Notes under the pieces: model-generated | Told to the model about the DNA's origin: nothing | The model's database searches: none | The model's input: the letters and a program-made list of their open reading frames with translations, nothing else | Translations under genes and position numbers: made by a program | NCBI GenBank assembly: GCA_023284085.1 | Contig: JAKVHY010000005.1 | Coordinates: forward strand, 62,001 to 126,000 | Source of the DNA: Shewanella benthica | Lineage (GTDB): Bacteria > Pseudomonadota > Gammaproteobacteria > Enterobacterales > Shewanellaceae | Direction of reading: 5' to 3' | Length of the DNA: 64,000 nt | In this document: positions 19,559 to 28,443 of the stretch, piece by piece | Layout of the letters: each line of letters opens with the position of its first letter | Numbering within the stretch: position 1 is the stretch's first letter

Positions 19559-20884
19559 TTATAGAATAAAGCGGCTTAGATCTTCATCTTGTACCAGCTC
19601 ATCGAGATGGTCTTTGACGTATTTTTCATCGATCACCGATTCAGTGCCAGAGTTATCGGAGGCGCCATAGGATAGATCTTCCATCAAGCGTTCCATCACA
19701 GTATGTAATCGACGAGCACCGATATTCTCTGTGCGCTCGTTGACCTGCCATGCTGCTTGGGCAATAGCATCGATACCGTCTTTGGTGAATTCAATTTTAA
19801 CACCTTCCGTCGCCATCAAGGCTATGTATTGCTCAGTCAGTGACGCGTGCGGCTCGGTTAAGATGCGTTTGAAGTCATCGGCTGTCAGCGCTTGCAGCTC
19901 GACACGGATAGGCAAGCGGCCCTGAAGCTCAGGGATCAGATCCGATGGTTTAGACATCTGGAATGCACCAGAGGCAATAAACAAGATATGGTCGGTTTTA
20001 ACCATGCCGTGTTTAGTATTAACCGTACAACCTTCTACGAGTGGCAATAGATCACGTTGAACACCTTCGCGTGAGACATCAGGACCTGAGCTTTCGCCGC
20101 GTCTACAGATCTTGTCGATCTCATCGAGGAAGACGATGCCGTGCTGCTCAACCAGTTCAATAGCCTGATCTTTCAGATCTTCTTGGTTAACGAGTTTAGC
20201 CGCTTCCTCTTCGATCATCAGCTTGTAAGCTTCTTTGATCGGCATCTTGCGACGCTTACTGGCTCCGGGGCCCATATTTTGGAACATGCTCTGCAGCTGG
20301 TTAGTCATCTCTTCCATGCCCGGGGGGGACATGATCTCTATGCCGACCTGAGGTGCGGAGACATCTATCTCTATCTCTTTATCGTCCAGTTGGCCTTCAC
20401 GCAGTTTCTTGCGAAAGATCTGGCGAGTGCCCGAGTCAGCTTTAGTTTCACTGTCCCAATCTTCTTTAGGCTTAGGTAGTAAAGCATCTAGAATTCGCTC
20501 TTCGGCAGCTTCTTCGGCCCTGAACTTACACTTTTTCATGTGCTCTTCACGAGTCAGCTTGATGGCTGAATCGGTGAGATCACGAATAATCTGTTCAACT
20601 TCCTTGCCTACGTAACCCACTTCGGTGAACTTGGTGGCTTCAACCTTGATAAAAGGTGCCTTAGCCAGCTTAGCCAGACGACGGGCAATTTCAGTTTTAC
20701 CGACACCAGTCGGGCCGATCATCAAGATGTTTTTCGGGGTCACTTCCTGACGAAGATCGGCATCGAGTTGCATACGGCGCCAGCGATTACGCAGGGCGAT
20801 GGCCACGGCGCGCTTGGCATTCTGTTGGCCTATGATGTGACTGTCTAACTCATGGACAATCTCACGTGGAGTCATTTCAGACAT
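19559..20884 (-). CDS. hslU: ATP-dependent protease ATPase subunit HslU (ClpY)
   Basis: A AAA+ unfoldase that forms a hexamer, recognises substrates and feeds them into the HslV peptidase in the cytoplasm. It has 441 residues (E. coli 443). Walker [10 protein letters not shown] is near residue 57, followed by the pore motif region GYVGKEVE, the variable I-domain (about 110-240), Walker B FLDEIDK near 252, and the conserved C-terminus ending in SRFIL, which docks into HslV. It lies 77 bases downstream of hslV and shares its promoter. The I-domain carries a G/C-run (20322-20328), but the frame is intact. Confidence 0.97.
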   Translation of the reverse strand: MSEMTPREIVHELDSHIIGQQNAKRAVAIALRNRWRRMQLDADLRQEVTPKNILMIGPTGVGKTEIARRLAKLAKAPFIKVEATKFTEVGYVGKEVEQIIRDLTDSAIKLTREEHMKKCKFRAEEAAEERILDALLPKPKEDWDSETKADSGTRQIFRKKLREGQLDDKEIEIDVSAPQVGIEIMSPPGMEEMTNQLQSMFQNMGPGASKRRKMPIKEAYKLMIEEEAAKLVNQEDLKDQAIELVEQHGIVFLDEIDKICRRGESSGPDVSREGVQRDLLPLVEGCTVNTKHGMVKTDHILFIASGAFQMSKPSDLIPELQGRLPIRVELQALTADDFKRILTEPHASLTEQYIALMATEGVKIEFTKDGIDAIAQAAWQVNERTENIGARRLHTVMERLMEDLSYGASDNSGTESVIDEKYVKDHLDELVQDEDLSRFIL

Positions 20885-20961
20885 ATTTTTTCCTCATGCA
20901 TCTCAGCATTTTATCTAGAGTCGTTACTTGTCATTGGTTATTGAAACTAAGCGACTCTAGA

Positions 20962-21486
20962 TCAGTAATTTAATTCTTCGATAGTTTTGAACTGGTTGGT
21001 GAATACACAGATACCACCGGCGATAGTGAGTGACTTCTGGGCTATCTCAGTTGCTGTCAGTTCGGTATTTTCCAGCAGAGCCGTGGCCGCCGACTGGGCG
21101 AATGGGCCACCCGATCCGATAGCAATAAGATCATTTTCCGGCTGTATTACATCACCATTACCTGTGATGATCAGCGAGCACTCAGAATCGGCAACGGCCA
21201 AAAGAGCCTCTAATTTACGTAGCATTTTATCGCTACGCCAGTCTTTTGCCATCTCAACCGCGGCTTTCATCAGGTGGCCCTGATGCATTTCTAGCTTGGC
21301 TTCGAAGCGTTCGAATAGGGTAAAAGCATCGGCGGTACCGCCAGCAAAACCTGCCAGGACCTTGTTATGATATAGGCGACGAACTTTTCTGGCATTACCT
21401 TTCATCACGGTATTACCAAGTGATACTTGGCCATCTCCGGCGATGACGACTTGGTTATTACGGCGAACTGATACGATTGTGGTCAC
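20962..21486 (-). CDS. hslV: ATP-dependent protease peptidase subunit HslV (ClpQ)
   Basis: A threonine peptidase that forms a double hexameric ring and degrades proteins unfolded by HslU. It has 174 residues, the normal length. The start MTTIVSVRR exposes the catalytic Thr after Met removal, and [19 protein letters not shown] follows as in all HslV proteins. It is the first gene of the hslV-hslU-DUF971 operon, preceded by a heat-shock type promoter at 21541-21572. Confidence 0.97.
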   Translation of the reverse strand: MTTIVSVRRNNQVVIAGDGQVSLGNTVMKGNARKVRRLYHNKVLAGFAGGTADAFTLFERFEAKLEMHQGHLMKAAVEMAKDWRSDKMLRKLEALLAVADSECSLIITGNGDVIQPENDLIAIGSGGPFAQSAATALLENTELTATEIAQKSLTIAGGICVFTNQFKTIEELNY

Positions 21487-21540
21487 GAATGAATCCTCTT
21501 CTCAAACCGATGCTGCTATGGCATCAGTGGGTGATAGAGA

Positions 21541-21572
21541 ATATATGGGGGGGAGGGAGTGAAATATCAAGG
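21541..21572 (-). promoter_or_regulatory. Putative sigma-32 (RpoH) promoter of hslVU
   Basis: Read on the minus strand: CCTTGATA (21565-21572), a 14-base spacer, then CCCCATAT (21543-21550), with further Cs before it. This matches the RpoH consensus (CTTGAA, spacer, CCCCATnT) well, and hslVU is a classic RpoH target. It lies about 55 bases upstream of hslV. Confidence 0.8.
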
Positions 21573-21728
21573 AGTAAGTGTGGAAAAAGGAAAATAGCCG
21601 AGGTAACGTTCACCTTGTCAGTTTTGCCTGGTCGATAGCCTCACTTATAATTAGCCCGCAGCATGTCGTCTTAGCATTTTCTGCCAAGTTTCATATAGCT
21701 GCAGGCTGCATATTTAGTAGGACAGGTA

Positions 21729-22316
21729 TTACTTCTTCACATACATCAAGAAACAGCCATCGATGCCGGCTTTTTGTAAAATGTGCCTATGTTTTTCGGC
21801 CTGTCGCTTGCGATCGTACGGGCCTAGGCTGACCTTATACCAGTCACCCGTGGTACCTCTTACCTTAGAAATATCGGATTCTAATCCCTGGAAGGCGATG
21901 ACTGCTTTCATTTGATCAGCTTGAGGTCGGGTCCTGAAAGAGCCACATTGCATCTGATAGCTATGGGTAGGCGCCGTCACCTCCGGAATATCGACCTCAA
22001 CTTGCTTGTTTAGCAGTTCCTGCTGATAGGTCCATTCCTCTTTAGGTTTAGGAGGAAGAGCCTTAGGATCTTGCTTCTGAGTTGGCTTGGCTGCAGTTTG
22101 CTCAACCACAGGAGCCTCTTTTTCATCAAGCTCTTCAGCACTGTTGTTGATGGTCCAAAGGAAGTAACCAAAGCCAGAGATTAGGCCTAGGGTCACCAGT
22201 AACAAAACCAGCGGAAAGCGTCTGGGCGCGGGCGCCTGACTCTTTCTACGTGTCGTTTTGGTTTTTGCCTTCCCTTTCCTGGTTGGCCTTGTATTTGCGT
22301 AATCGCGATTTGTCAT
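21729..22316 (-). CDS. ftsN: Cell division protein FtsN (SPOR domain)
   Basis: A late divisome protein that activates septal peptidoglycan synthesis. It has 195 residues, shorter than E. coli FtsN (319). A basic cytoplasmic N-terminus (NRDYAN..., KGKAKTKTTRRK) is followed by one membrane segment (about 33-54), a periplasmic linker rich in Pro, Lys and Glu, and a C-terminal SPOR domain (about 115-195) containing YQMQCGSFRTRPQAD and ending YVKK. The start of argS lies upstream with 20 bases between the genes, so they form an argS-ftsN operon, the usual order in Shewanella and Vibrio. The short linker is the only unusual point; SPOR proteins other than FtsN are possible but the context favours FtsN. 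Confidence 0.87.
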   Translation of the reverse strand: MTNRDYANTRPTRKGKAKTKTTRRKSQAPAPRRFPLVLLLVTLGLISGFGYFLWTINNSAEELDEKEAPVVEQTAAKPTQKQDPKALPPKPKEEWTYQQELLNKQVEVDIPEVTAPTHSYQMQCGSFRTRPQADQMKAVIAFQGLESDISKVRGTTGDWYKVSLGPYDRKRQAEKHRHILQKAGIDGCFLMYVKK

Positions 22317-22336
22317 AGTATTGAAATACCGTCTGG

Positions 22337-24082
22337 TTACATGCGGTCTAAGGTTTCAATACCGAGTAGATCAAGACCTTGCTTCAGTGTCTTAGCCGTA
22401 AGTTGTGCGATAAGCAGGCGGCTCTTCTTCTGTGCTTCGGTTTCCGCCGCCAGGACAGGACAGGCTTCATAGAAGCTAGAGAAGGCGCCGGCAAGCTCAA
22501 ACAGATAAGCACACATGGCATGGGGCTGACCTTTTGCCACCATACGAGACAGAACTTCACCAAACTGCGCGAGTTTATTGCCCAGATTTTTCTCTTTATC
22601 GTGCTCTAGTAAGATCTTAGCGTCGCCTAAATCTATATCTTTGGCGCGCTTAAAGATGCCAACAACACGAGTGTAAGCATAAAGCAGGTAAGGGGCGGTA
22701 TTACCTTCGAAGCTTAGCATCTGCTCGAAGCTGAAAATGTAATCGCTGGTACGGTTCTTAGATAGGTCGGCATATTTGACCGAGCTTATCCCGACCACTT
22801 TGGCTATCTTCTCTAGTTCCGCCTCATCCATATCCGGATTCTTGCTACGAACCAGTTCCAATGCACGGGTATCGGCTTCATTCAGGAGGTCGACTAATTT
22901 AACCACACCACCGGAGCGAGTCTTGAATGGACGTCCGTCTGCACCATTCATGGTACCGAAGCCCATATGCTCTAGGCTGAGTTCCGGACGGACAAACTTG
23001 GCCTTACGGGCTAATTTAAAGACTTGCTGAAAGTGTAGTGCCTGGCGAAGATCGACAAAATAGAGCGCCCGGTCTGCATTCAGTACATTGGAGCGGTAAC
23101 GCATCGCCGCCATATCACTGGTTGCATACAGGTAGCCGCCGTCCGCTTTCTGTATAATAACGGGTAGGGGCTCGCCCTCTTTATTCTTAAACTCATCCTG
23201 GAAGACAACTTTAGCGCCGTTACTCTCAGACAAGAGCCCTTGCGTATCTAGTTCCTTAACCACTTCTGCTAGTTCTGCGTTGTAAGCACTCTCACCACGC
23301 ACATCTTCACGGGTCAGGCTCACGCCCAAACGTGCATAAACGTCATGGCAATGGTTAAGGGAGATGTCGTTAAATTCACGCCACAGCTTGTTGCAGTATT
23401 CATCGCCTGATTGCAGTGACACCACAAGTTTACGGGCGCGAACGGCAAACTCTTCAGACTCGTCGAAACGTACTTTCGCGGCGCGATAGAAGTTTTCGAG
23501 ATCGGAAAGTTCCATCTGAGCTTGCTCGCCATTTTTAGCGCGTAACTCTTCCATATAAGCCAGAAGCATGCCGAACTGAGTTCCCCAGTCACCCACATGG
23601 TTTTGACGTATGACCTTATGGCCTTGGAATTCCAAAGCACGTACCACGCTGTCGCCTATGATGGTCGAACGTAGGTGGCCAACATGCATCTCTTTGGCCA
23701 AATTTGGCGAAGAGTAATCGACGACTATGGTTTGCTGCTCTGGCTGGCTAATGCCTAAGTGCTCATCCTTCAGTGCTGCCATCAGTTGATTGGCTAAGGC
23801 ATCTTCATCGATAAAGAAGTTGATAAATCCAGGACCCGCGATCTCAACTTTCGCCACCTGACTGTCTTGAGGCAAGCTGTCTATAATCAGCTGAGCTATC
23901 TCTCTGGGATTCTTGCGGGCAACTTTAGTCAGCATCATTGCCAGGTTGGTAGCGAAATCACCATGGGTCTTATCTTTGGTTCGGTCCACCTGAATTCGAG
24001 CTTCGAAATCAGTCGGGATAACACCCTGTTGTTTAAGGACGTCTAGGGCTTGGATGAGCAAAGATTGAATATGTGATTTCAT
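22337..24082 (-). CDS. argS: Arginyl-tRNA synthetase
   Basis: A class I aminoacyl-tRNA synthetase that charges tRNA(Arg). It has 581 residues. The N-terminal Add-1 domain is followed by the HIGH motif as HVGHLRST near residue 132, the ArgRS-typical KTRSGG region in place of a standard KMSKS loop, and a C-terminal DALR anticodon-binding domain ([17 protein letters not shown]) ending in [12 protein letters not shown]. It is the first gene of the argS-ftsN pair. Confidence 0.97.
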   Translation of the reverse strand: MKSHIQSLLIQALDVLKQQGVIPTDFEARIQVDRTKDKTHGDFATNLAMMLTKVARKNPREIAQLIIDSLPQDSQVAKVEIAGPGFINFFIDEDALANQLMAALKDEHLGISQPEQQTIVVDYSSPNLAKEMHVGHLRSTIIGDSVVRALEFQGHKVIRQNHVGDWGTQFGMLLAYMEELRAKNGEQAQMELSDLENFYRAAKVRFDESEEFAVRARKLVVSLQSGDEYCNKLWREFNDISLNHCHDVYARLGVSLTREDVRGESAYNAELAEVVKELDTQGLLSESNGAKVVFQDEFKNKEGEPLPVIIQKADGGYLYATSDMAAMRYRSNVLNADRALYFVDLRQALHFQQVFKLARKAKFVRPELSLEHMGFGTMNGADGRPFKTRSGGVVKLVDLLNEADTRALELVRSKNPDMDEAELEKIAKVVGISSVKYADLSKNRTSDYIFSFEQMLSFEGNTAPYLLYAYTRVVGIFKRAKDIDLGDAKILLEHDKEKNLGNKLAQFGEVLSRMVAKGQPHAMCAYLFELAGAFSSFYEACPVLAAETEAQKKSRLLIAQLTAKTLKQGLDLLGIETLDRM

Positions 24083-24216
24083 TGGCGTTTAATTGCTACT
24101 TACTAAGGATAAAAAGATTTAGGGATAACCACATATTTTAGCCGCTAGTGATGATCAATTGCTATCCTCTTAGGCAATTAAATTGCATTTTTTATGTGAA
24201 TTCAGGTTAAATTAGC

Positions 24217-26412
24217 TTAAAGCAGATCTTGCGGATCTCTGTCTAAGCTCCATTTACAACGCTTAGCCAGTGGCAAAGCCTCAATTTGAGGCAGTGCATG
24301 TTCGAATGCCTGTTGCAGTTGATTTCTAGATTTGGTCTGAAAAATCAAATGCCTGCGAAACTTTCCGGCTTTCTTATCCATAGGTGCTGGCATGGGACCT
24401 ATGACTTCGGCCTCATCGTTTTGGGGGAGAAATTGAGCGACTTGAGAAAGAAAGTTATCGGCATCTATGGCCTGATGGGCTTCGGCGCGTATCAACAACA
24501 TATGCCAGGCCGGTGGTAATAGTGCTTGTTTGCGTTCATTAAGCTGTGCTCTGGCAAACTCGCCATAACCTTTATGCATGAGTTCACGTAAAATGGCGTT
24601 ATTGGCCTGATGTGTCTGCATCAGCACGGTGCCTGGTTTTCTCGCGCGTCCCGCTCGTCCTGAGACTTGGGTATAGAGTTGCCCAAAACGTTCTGGTGCT
24701 CTGAAATCGGCACTAAACAGGGCGCCATCGACATCCAGTAAGCCGACTAAGGTGACGTCGGGGAAATGATGGCCCTTAGCTAACATCTGAGTGCCCACCA
24801 ATATCTTATACTCCCCCTTATGGATGGCGTTAAGGTGAGCCTCGAGTGCGCCTTTTCTGCTGGTGGTATCGCGATCGATGCGCACCACTGGGTATTTAGG
24901 GAACTCTTTTGCTAATGCTTCGGCGAGCTGCTCAGTGCCGACGCCTTGGCCCATCAACATGGTGCTGCCACACTCGTGACATTGACGTGGAATGGCGTAA
25001 TGGTTGCCGCAGTGGTGGCAACGGATCTCACCCAGAGATTGATGTACGGTAAAGAAGGCGTCGCAGCGATCGCATTCATGGAGATGGCCACATTCATGGC
25101 ATAACAAGGCAGGAGCAAAGCCTCTGCGATTGAGAAACAGCAGCACCTGGTTACCGGCATCTAAATGGATCCGCATCTCGTTGAGCAGGGCATGGGACAG
25201 GCCTGTTTTCAGGGGCTGGTTGCTGATGTCGATAATGCCCTGACGGACTTTCTCGGCGTTGCCCGCTCGTTGGCCTAATTCGAGGTGCTTGTAGCGTCCG
25301 CTGAGTGCATTTTGCAGACTCTCCAATGATGGCGTGGCGGTACCTAGCAATACAGGGATCTTCTCAAGGTGACCGCGCATGACTGCCAGATCCCGGGCAT
25401 GATAGCCGACACCTTCCTGTTGTTTAAAACTTGAATCGTGTTCCTCGTCTAAAATTATCGTCCCCGGATAAGCCATAGGGGTGAAAAGCGCCGAGCGTGT
25501 GCCTATGATGATGGCGGCTTCGCCAGTTTTTGCCTGACGCCATGCCGTTAACCTTTGGTTGTCGGTTAGCCCCGAATGAATGACCGCGACCTTAACCTTG
25601 AAGCGGCTCTTGAATCGACTGATGGTTTGAGGGGTCAGGCCTATCTCAGGAACTAATATTAGCGCCTGTTTTCCTTGCTTGAGTACGGATTCGAGTAAGG
25701 CGAGGTAAACCTCAGTTTTACCTGAGCCTGTGATGCCTTCGAGTAAGGTACAGTGGTAGCCAGATTGCTGATTGAGAGTTGCAACGGCTACAGCCTGCTC
25801 GGGGTTGAGCGTCAATGGCTCTTCCCCTAGCTCAAGATTATCTCGCCAACTGAGATCTATCTGGTTAGTGCGTTCATCTTTAGCTATCCAGCCTTTATCG
25901 TGTAAGGCCTTCATTGCCGGCTTACTCAAGGCTAAGCTGGTAAGTTCTTCTTGGGTCATCTCGGCTTCGAGTAGCGCTTCCATCACCTTCTTCTGTGCAG
26001 GAGCTCGTTTTAGCGTGTCCAATGAGGCTGCATTTCCTGCGTCCGTCACGGACCAGAAAGTCGTGGTGTCGGCGCTGATAGCGGCACCTTTACGCAGTGC
26101 GACGGGAAGGGCCTGAGACAGCATTTGACCTAAACTACAGAAATAATATCTAGCCGCCCATGCAGTGAGTTTATAAAGAGAATCAGGTAGTAAAGGTTCA
26201 TCATCTAGCAGTTCAAGGATAGATTTTATTTGATTAGGTGCTAAGTTACATGTATCGCTTGTTCGAATAACTAGACCTATTAACTGCTGACGACCGAATG
26301 GAACTTTGACTCTCATGCCCTTTTTTGGCACAGGTGTGACAGATTCAGGTACGTTATAACTGAAGGTTTGTCGCATAGGAACGGGAAGAGCAACCTCAAC
26401 GAACAGGGGCAT
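24217..26412 (-). CDS. priA: Primosomal protein N', replication restart helicase PriA
   Basis: PriA loads the replisome at collapsed forks. This 731-residue superfamily 2 DNA helicase has an N-terminal DNA-binding domain, Walker A GITGSGKT near 225-232, Walker B ILDEEHDSSFKQ, and a zinc-binding insertion with eight cysteines in paired CxxC motifs (CHECGHLHECDRC, CHHC, CHECGS). Helicase motifs V and VI (GTQMLAKGHHFPDVTLVG, QVSGRAGR) follow. The start MPLFVEVALPVPM is typical. It is divergent from the FimV-like gene with a 110-base shared upstream region. Confidence 0.97.
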   Translation of the reverse strand: MPLFVEVALPVPMRQTFSYNVPESVTPVPKKGMRVKVPFGRQQLIGLVIRTSDTCNLAPNQIKSILELLDDEPLLPDSLYKLTAWAARYYFCSLGQMLSQALPVALRKGAAISADTTTFWSVTDAGNAASLDTLKRAPAQKKVMEALLEAEMTQEELTSLALSKPAMKALHDKGWIAKDERTNQIDLSWRDNLELGEEPLTLNPEQAVAVATLNQQSGYHCTLLEGITGSGKTEVYLALLESVLKQGKQALILVPEIGLTPQTISRFKSRFKVKVAVIHSGLTDNQRLTAWRQAKTGEAAIIIGTRSALFTPMAYPGTIILDEEHDSSFKQQEGVGYHARDLAVMRGHLEKIPVLLGTATPSLESLQNALSGRYKHLELGQRAGNAEKVRQGIIDISNQPLKTGLSHALLNEMRIHLDAGNQVLLFLNRRGFAPALLCHECGHLHECDRCDAFFTVHQSLGEIRCHHCGNHYAIPRQCHECGSTMLMGQGVGTEQLAEALAKEFPKYPVVRIDRDTTSRKGALEAHLNAIHKGEYKILVGTQMLAKGHHFPDVTLVGLLDVDGALFSADFRAPERFGQLYTQVSGRAGRARKPGTVLMQTHQANNAILRELMHKGYGEFARAQLNERKQALLPPAWHMLLIRAEAHQAIDADNFLSQVAQFLPQNDEAEVIGPMPAPMDKKAGKFRRHLIFQTKSRNQLQQAFEHALPQIEALPLAKRCKWSLDRDPQDLL

Positions 26413-26522
26413 AGACAGGCAGGCTTAATCGAAGAACAAAGAATAAAAACAGTGTACCTAGGCAGATCGATTAGGGCTACTGTTATATAATGCTAAGTAG
26501 GTATAGAAAAGGAATTAACTCA

Positions 26523-27305
26523 ATGACAAGAATGATAAAAGTGACACTGTGTTTGATCCTTTTTATCACAGCTCCCTTTATCGGGGTTGGTTATGCTGAT
26601 GCACAAATTTCCCATGTAAGTATCAATGAGCAGCAATTTATTTTAGGTGGCTATCCAAAATTCAGATTAAATATCGTTTCTCAGGATGCCAGTCTGAACA
26701 AGATGCAGTTTGTTGTCCGCCAGACTAGTGGCGAAGAAAGGTTAATGGTTAAGCCTATCAATAATTTTCTCTTGTTGGTGACAGGTGTTGAGGACGTAGT
26801 GGATCCGAGCGCAACCTTAGTGATCAGAGAGTACCGGGTCAATAAATGGCGAGATGTGAAAGTATTTACCTTGTTTAAGGGGCAGCAGTTACCACTGGAA
26901 CTTGCCGTCAAGTCTTCGGCCGCTCACCTAAGTGTCGAGAACAGAACATCGAAAGCGCCGAGTTCAAGCTATAAGATTGCAACCATGAGTCAGGCGTCGG
27001 CTCCATTCCCCACAGCCAAGGGTAAAACATCGGCCCAATATCGAGATGCATTGATCGATAAATCCTGCGCACTCTCTTACACTCCTGAAATGACACTCTG
27101 GCGCATCGGGACTGAACATGGCAAAGAGTGGGGAATAAGCACTTACGGTGCCATGATTGCCATTTTTGAAGCAAATCCAAAGGCTTTCAACCGAGGTGAA
27201 ATCGGTGGCCTGCGAGCAGATGCATCATTGCGCTGTCCTTCGCATGGGTTGAGGCAAAAGTATTCGAACTCCAAGATGGCGAAGCAAACGTTTGAGGCGT
27301 TATAA
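26523..27305 (+). CDS. Small FimV-like periplasmic protein with LysM-type C-terminus
   Basis: A 260-residue protein. The ATG at 26523 has an AAAGGAA ribosome site and a clean signal peptide ending near residue 26 (GYADAQ), so an in-frame upstream ATG at 26490 is not used. Residues about 27-135 resemble the N-terminal domain of FimV/HubP proteins (SHVSINEQQFILGG, REYRVNKWRDVKVFTLF). A linker follows, then about 185-255 resembles the FimV LysM-like motif (TLWRIGTEHGKEWGIS, IFEANPKAFNRGEIGGL). Unlike full-length FimV it has no membrane segment, acidic cytoplasmic region or C-terminal FimV domain. It may bind peptidoglycan in the periplasm and act in pilus or polar organisation, but this is inference. 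Confidence 0.7.
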   Translation: MTRMIKVTLCLILFITAPFIGVGYADAQISHVSINEQQFILGGYPKFRLNIVSQDASLNKMQFVVRQTSGEERLMVKPINNFLLLVTGVEDVVDPSATLVIREYRVNKWRDVKVFTLFKGQQLPLELAVKSSAAHLSVENRTSKAPSSSYKIATMSQASAPFPTAKGKTSAQYRDALIDKSCALSYTPEMTLWRIGTEHGKEWGISTYGAMIAIFEANPKAFNRGEIGGLRADASLRCPSHGLRQKYSNSKMAKQTFEAL

Positions 27306-27417
27306 GAAGTATAGAGCTGAGACGAACGCTACGCTTTTGGAGCGGCTGCGCCTTCGAGGACGGCACTGCGTGCCTGCTGTACATAGAATGCGATTGTGGA
27401 GGCCTTTGTTTTGCCTC

Positions 27418-27445
27418 TTGCATCTTTTTTTAAATCCTGTATTAT
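27418..27445 (+). promoter_or_regulatory. Putative sigma-70 promoter of rpmE
   Basis: TTGCAT (27418-27423), a 16-base spacer and TATTAT (27440-27445) lie about 87 bases upstream of the rpmE start. The preceding 27306-27417 is GC-rich with small inverted repeats (such as GGCAC-TGC-GTGCC near 27362-27374) and no gene. Confidence 0.5.
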
Positions 27446-27531
27446 TTTGCGCCTGAATATTCTATTAACAGCATGTGGTGTCCGACTTCGGGTTGGGAGA
27501 GCGACATGGCCTTCAACTTGAGGTAATCCAA

Positions 27532-27744
27532 ATGAAAACAGGCATTCATCCTGATTATGCAGAAATCACTGCAACTTGTACTTGTGGTAACGTTATCAAG
27601 ATAAATTCAACTGCAGGTAAGTCACTGCACTTGGACGTATGTGGTGCATGTCACCCATTCTACACTGGTACACAGAAAATTGTGGACACTGGTGGACGTA
27701 TCGATAAGTTCAACAAGCGCTTCGGTGCTCTTGGTAAGAAGTAA
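27532..27744 (+). CDS. rpmE: 50S ribosomal protein L31
   Basis: A 70-residue large-subunit protein that bridges the subunits near the central protuberance. The ATG at 27532 gives the normal MKTGIHPDY start; a longer open frame upstream is not coding. The four cysteines of the zinc-binding C+ form are present (CTCGN and [10 protein letters not shown]). It ends [11 protein letters not shown]. It is monocistronic, with its own promoter and terminator. Confidence 0.97.
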   Translation: MKTGIHPDYAEITATCTCGNVIKINSTAGKSLHLDVCGACHPFYTGTQKIVDTGGRIDKFNKRFGALGKK

Positions 27745-27774
27745 CTTTTATTTAAAAGTTCTTTTATATCGAAC

Positions 27775-27801
27775 AAAAGGTGCCTATATGGCGCCTTTTT
27801 T
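27775..27801 (+). terminator. Rho-independent terminator after rpmE
   Basis: AAAAGGTGCC/GGCGCCTTTT stem (one mismatch) with a TATAT loop, followed by more Ts. Confidence 0.88.
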
Positions 27802-27821
27802 GTGTCTAAATTTTCTTATTA

Positions 27822-27974
27822 CTACAGACTTTTGATGCCTAAGTTGAGCGTTAATCCGTCAAGGATAGCCACTGGCTTACCTAAATGTATGCGCGTTTGA
27901 TTAGCATAGATTCCCCCTAGTTGATTTTCAATTCCCTGAACAGTCACAGTCCAATTGCCTAACAGGCACACCAT
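27822..27974 (-). pseudogene. Possible C-terminal remnant of an unidentified minus-strand gene (50-codon open frame)
   Basis: The frame reads like a folded protein end (GNWTVTVQGIENQLGGIYAN near the start, LGKPVAILDGLTLNLGIKSL at the end) and closes with TAG. Its ATG has no ribosome site. A different frame just upstream continues the same style of sequence (SPSTDLFVKNGVPVRQ, about 27965-28010 minus strand), which would fit a frameshifted, decaying gene. Family not recognised. It could equally be a chance open frame. Confidence 0.25.
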
Positions 27975-28349
27975 TTTTTACAAATAGGTCAGTCGATGGG
28001 CTAAATTCGGACCGATGTAAACTGCTGGGGAGAGATAAAAGGTGTTGTGACCGATTTTGAAAGAAAGGGGCAGCATTTATGGTTAATTTGGGATAACAAG
28101 TTCTATATTGGTATAGTTAGAGAGGATTCTAGTAAGTTTAGCAACATTTTCAACCTGAAACTGCTTGAAACCCCAGTAACCACCCATAGTACGTTGTATT
28201 ATTCCTACAAAAAATGCCAGTTGATCGCCTCCCACCATCACAGATAAGTTTGCAAAACAGACCTTAGAGCGACAATTGCAGGTTGCAGTTGAATTTTACT
28301 AATATCTTGTTTAAAAATTGTGACATTTCAAGTATCGTACCCACTTTAG

Positions 28350-28376
28350 CACCTTAGGTGAGCACCAAATAAGGTG
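28350..28376. promoter_or_regulatory. Nested inverted repeats upstream of malic enzyme gene
   Basis: CACCT-T-AGGTG is followed by AG-CACC, AAATA and AGGTG, giving alternating CACC/GGTG arms. The outer pair CACCTTA/TAAGGTG is separated by 13 bases. The unit lies 68 bases before the start codon, where an operator or alternative RNA hairpins would fit. Confidence 0.4.
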
Positions 28377-28443
28377 GACCTGATGTTTTGCTAAAATCGA
28401 CCTCATAGATAAGTTAACCCGACGCATTTTCAGGATTAAAAAA

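Larger units (their letters stand above)
27802..28443. other. Intergenic region rpmE to malic enzyme, 640 bp without a supported gene
   Basis: It holds the possible minus-strand remnant above. A second protein-like stretch on the minus strand (about 28080-28240, containing GGDQLAFFVGIIQR and WGFKQFQVENVAKL, ended by TAA) has no recognisable family. The operator-like inverted repeats at 28350-28376 and probably the malic enzyme promoter lie at the right end. A plus-strand GTG frame at 28047-28247 is not convincing. Confidence 0.4.

Noticed and set aside
27306..27417. GC-rich block with small inverted repeats as an RNA gene
   Set aside because: The hairpins are short and no known RNA fold or paired promoter/terminator frames them.
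28047..28247. Plus-strand 66-codon GTG frame with a near AAAAGG site
   Set aside because: No recognisable family or signal, unusual composition, and the spacing of the ribosome site is poor; it also overlaps the minus-strand protein-like stretch.
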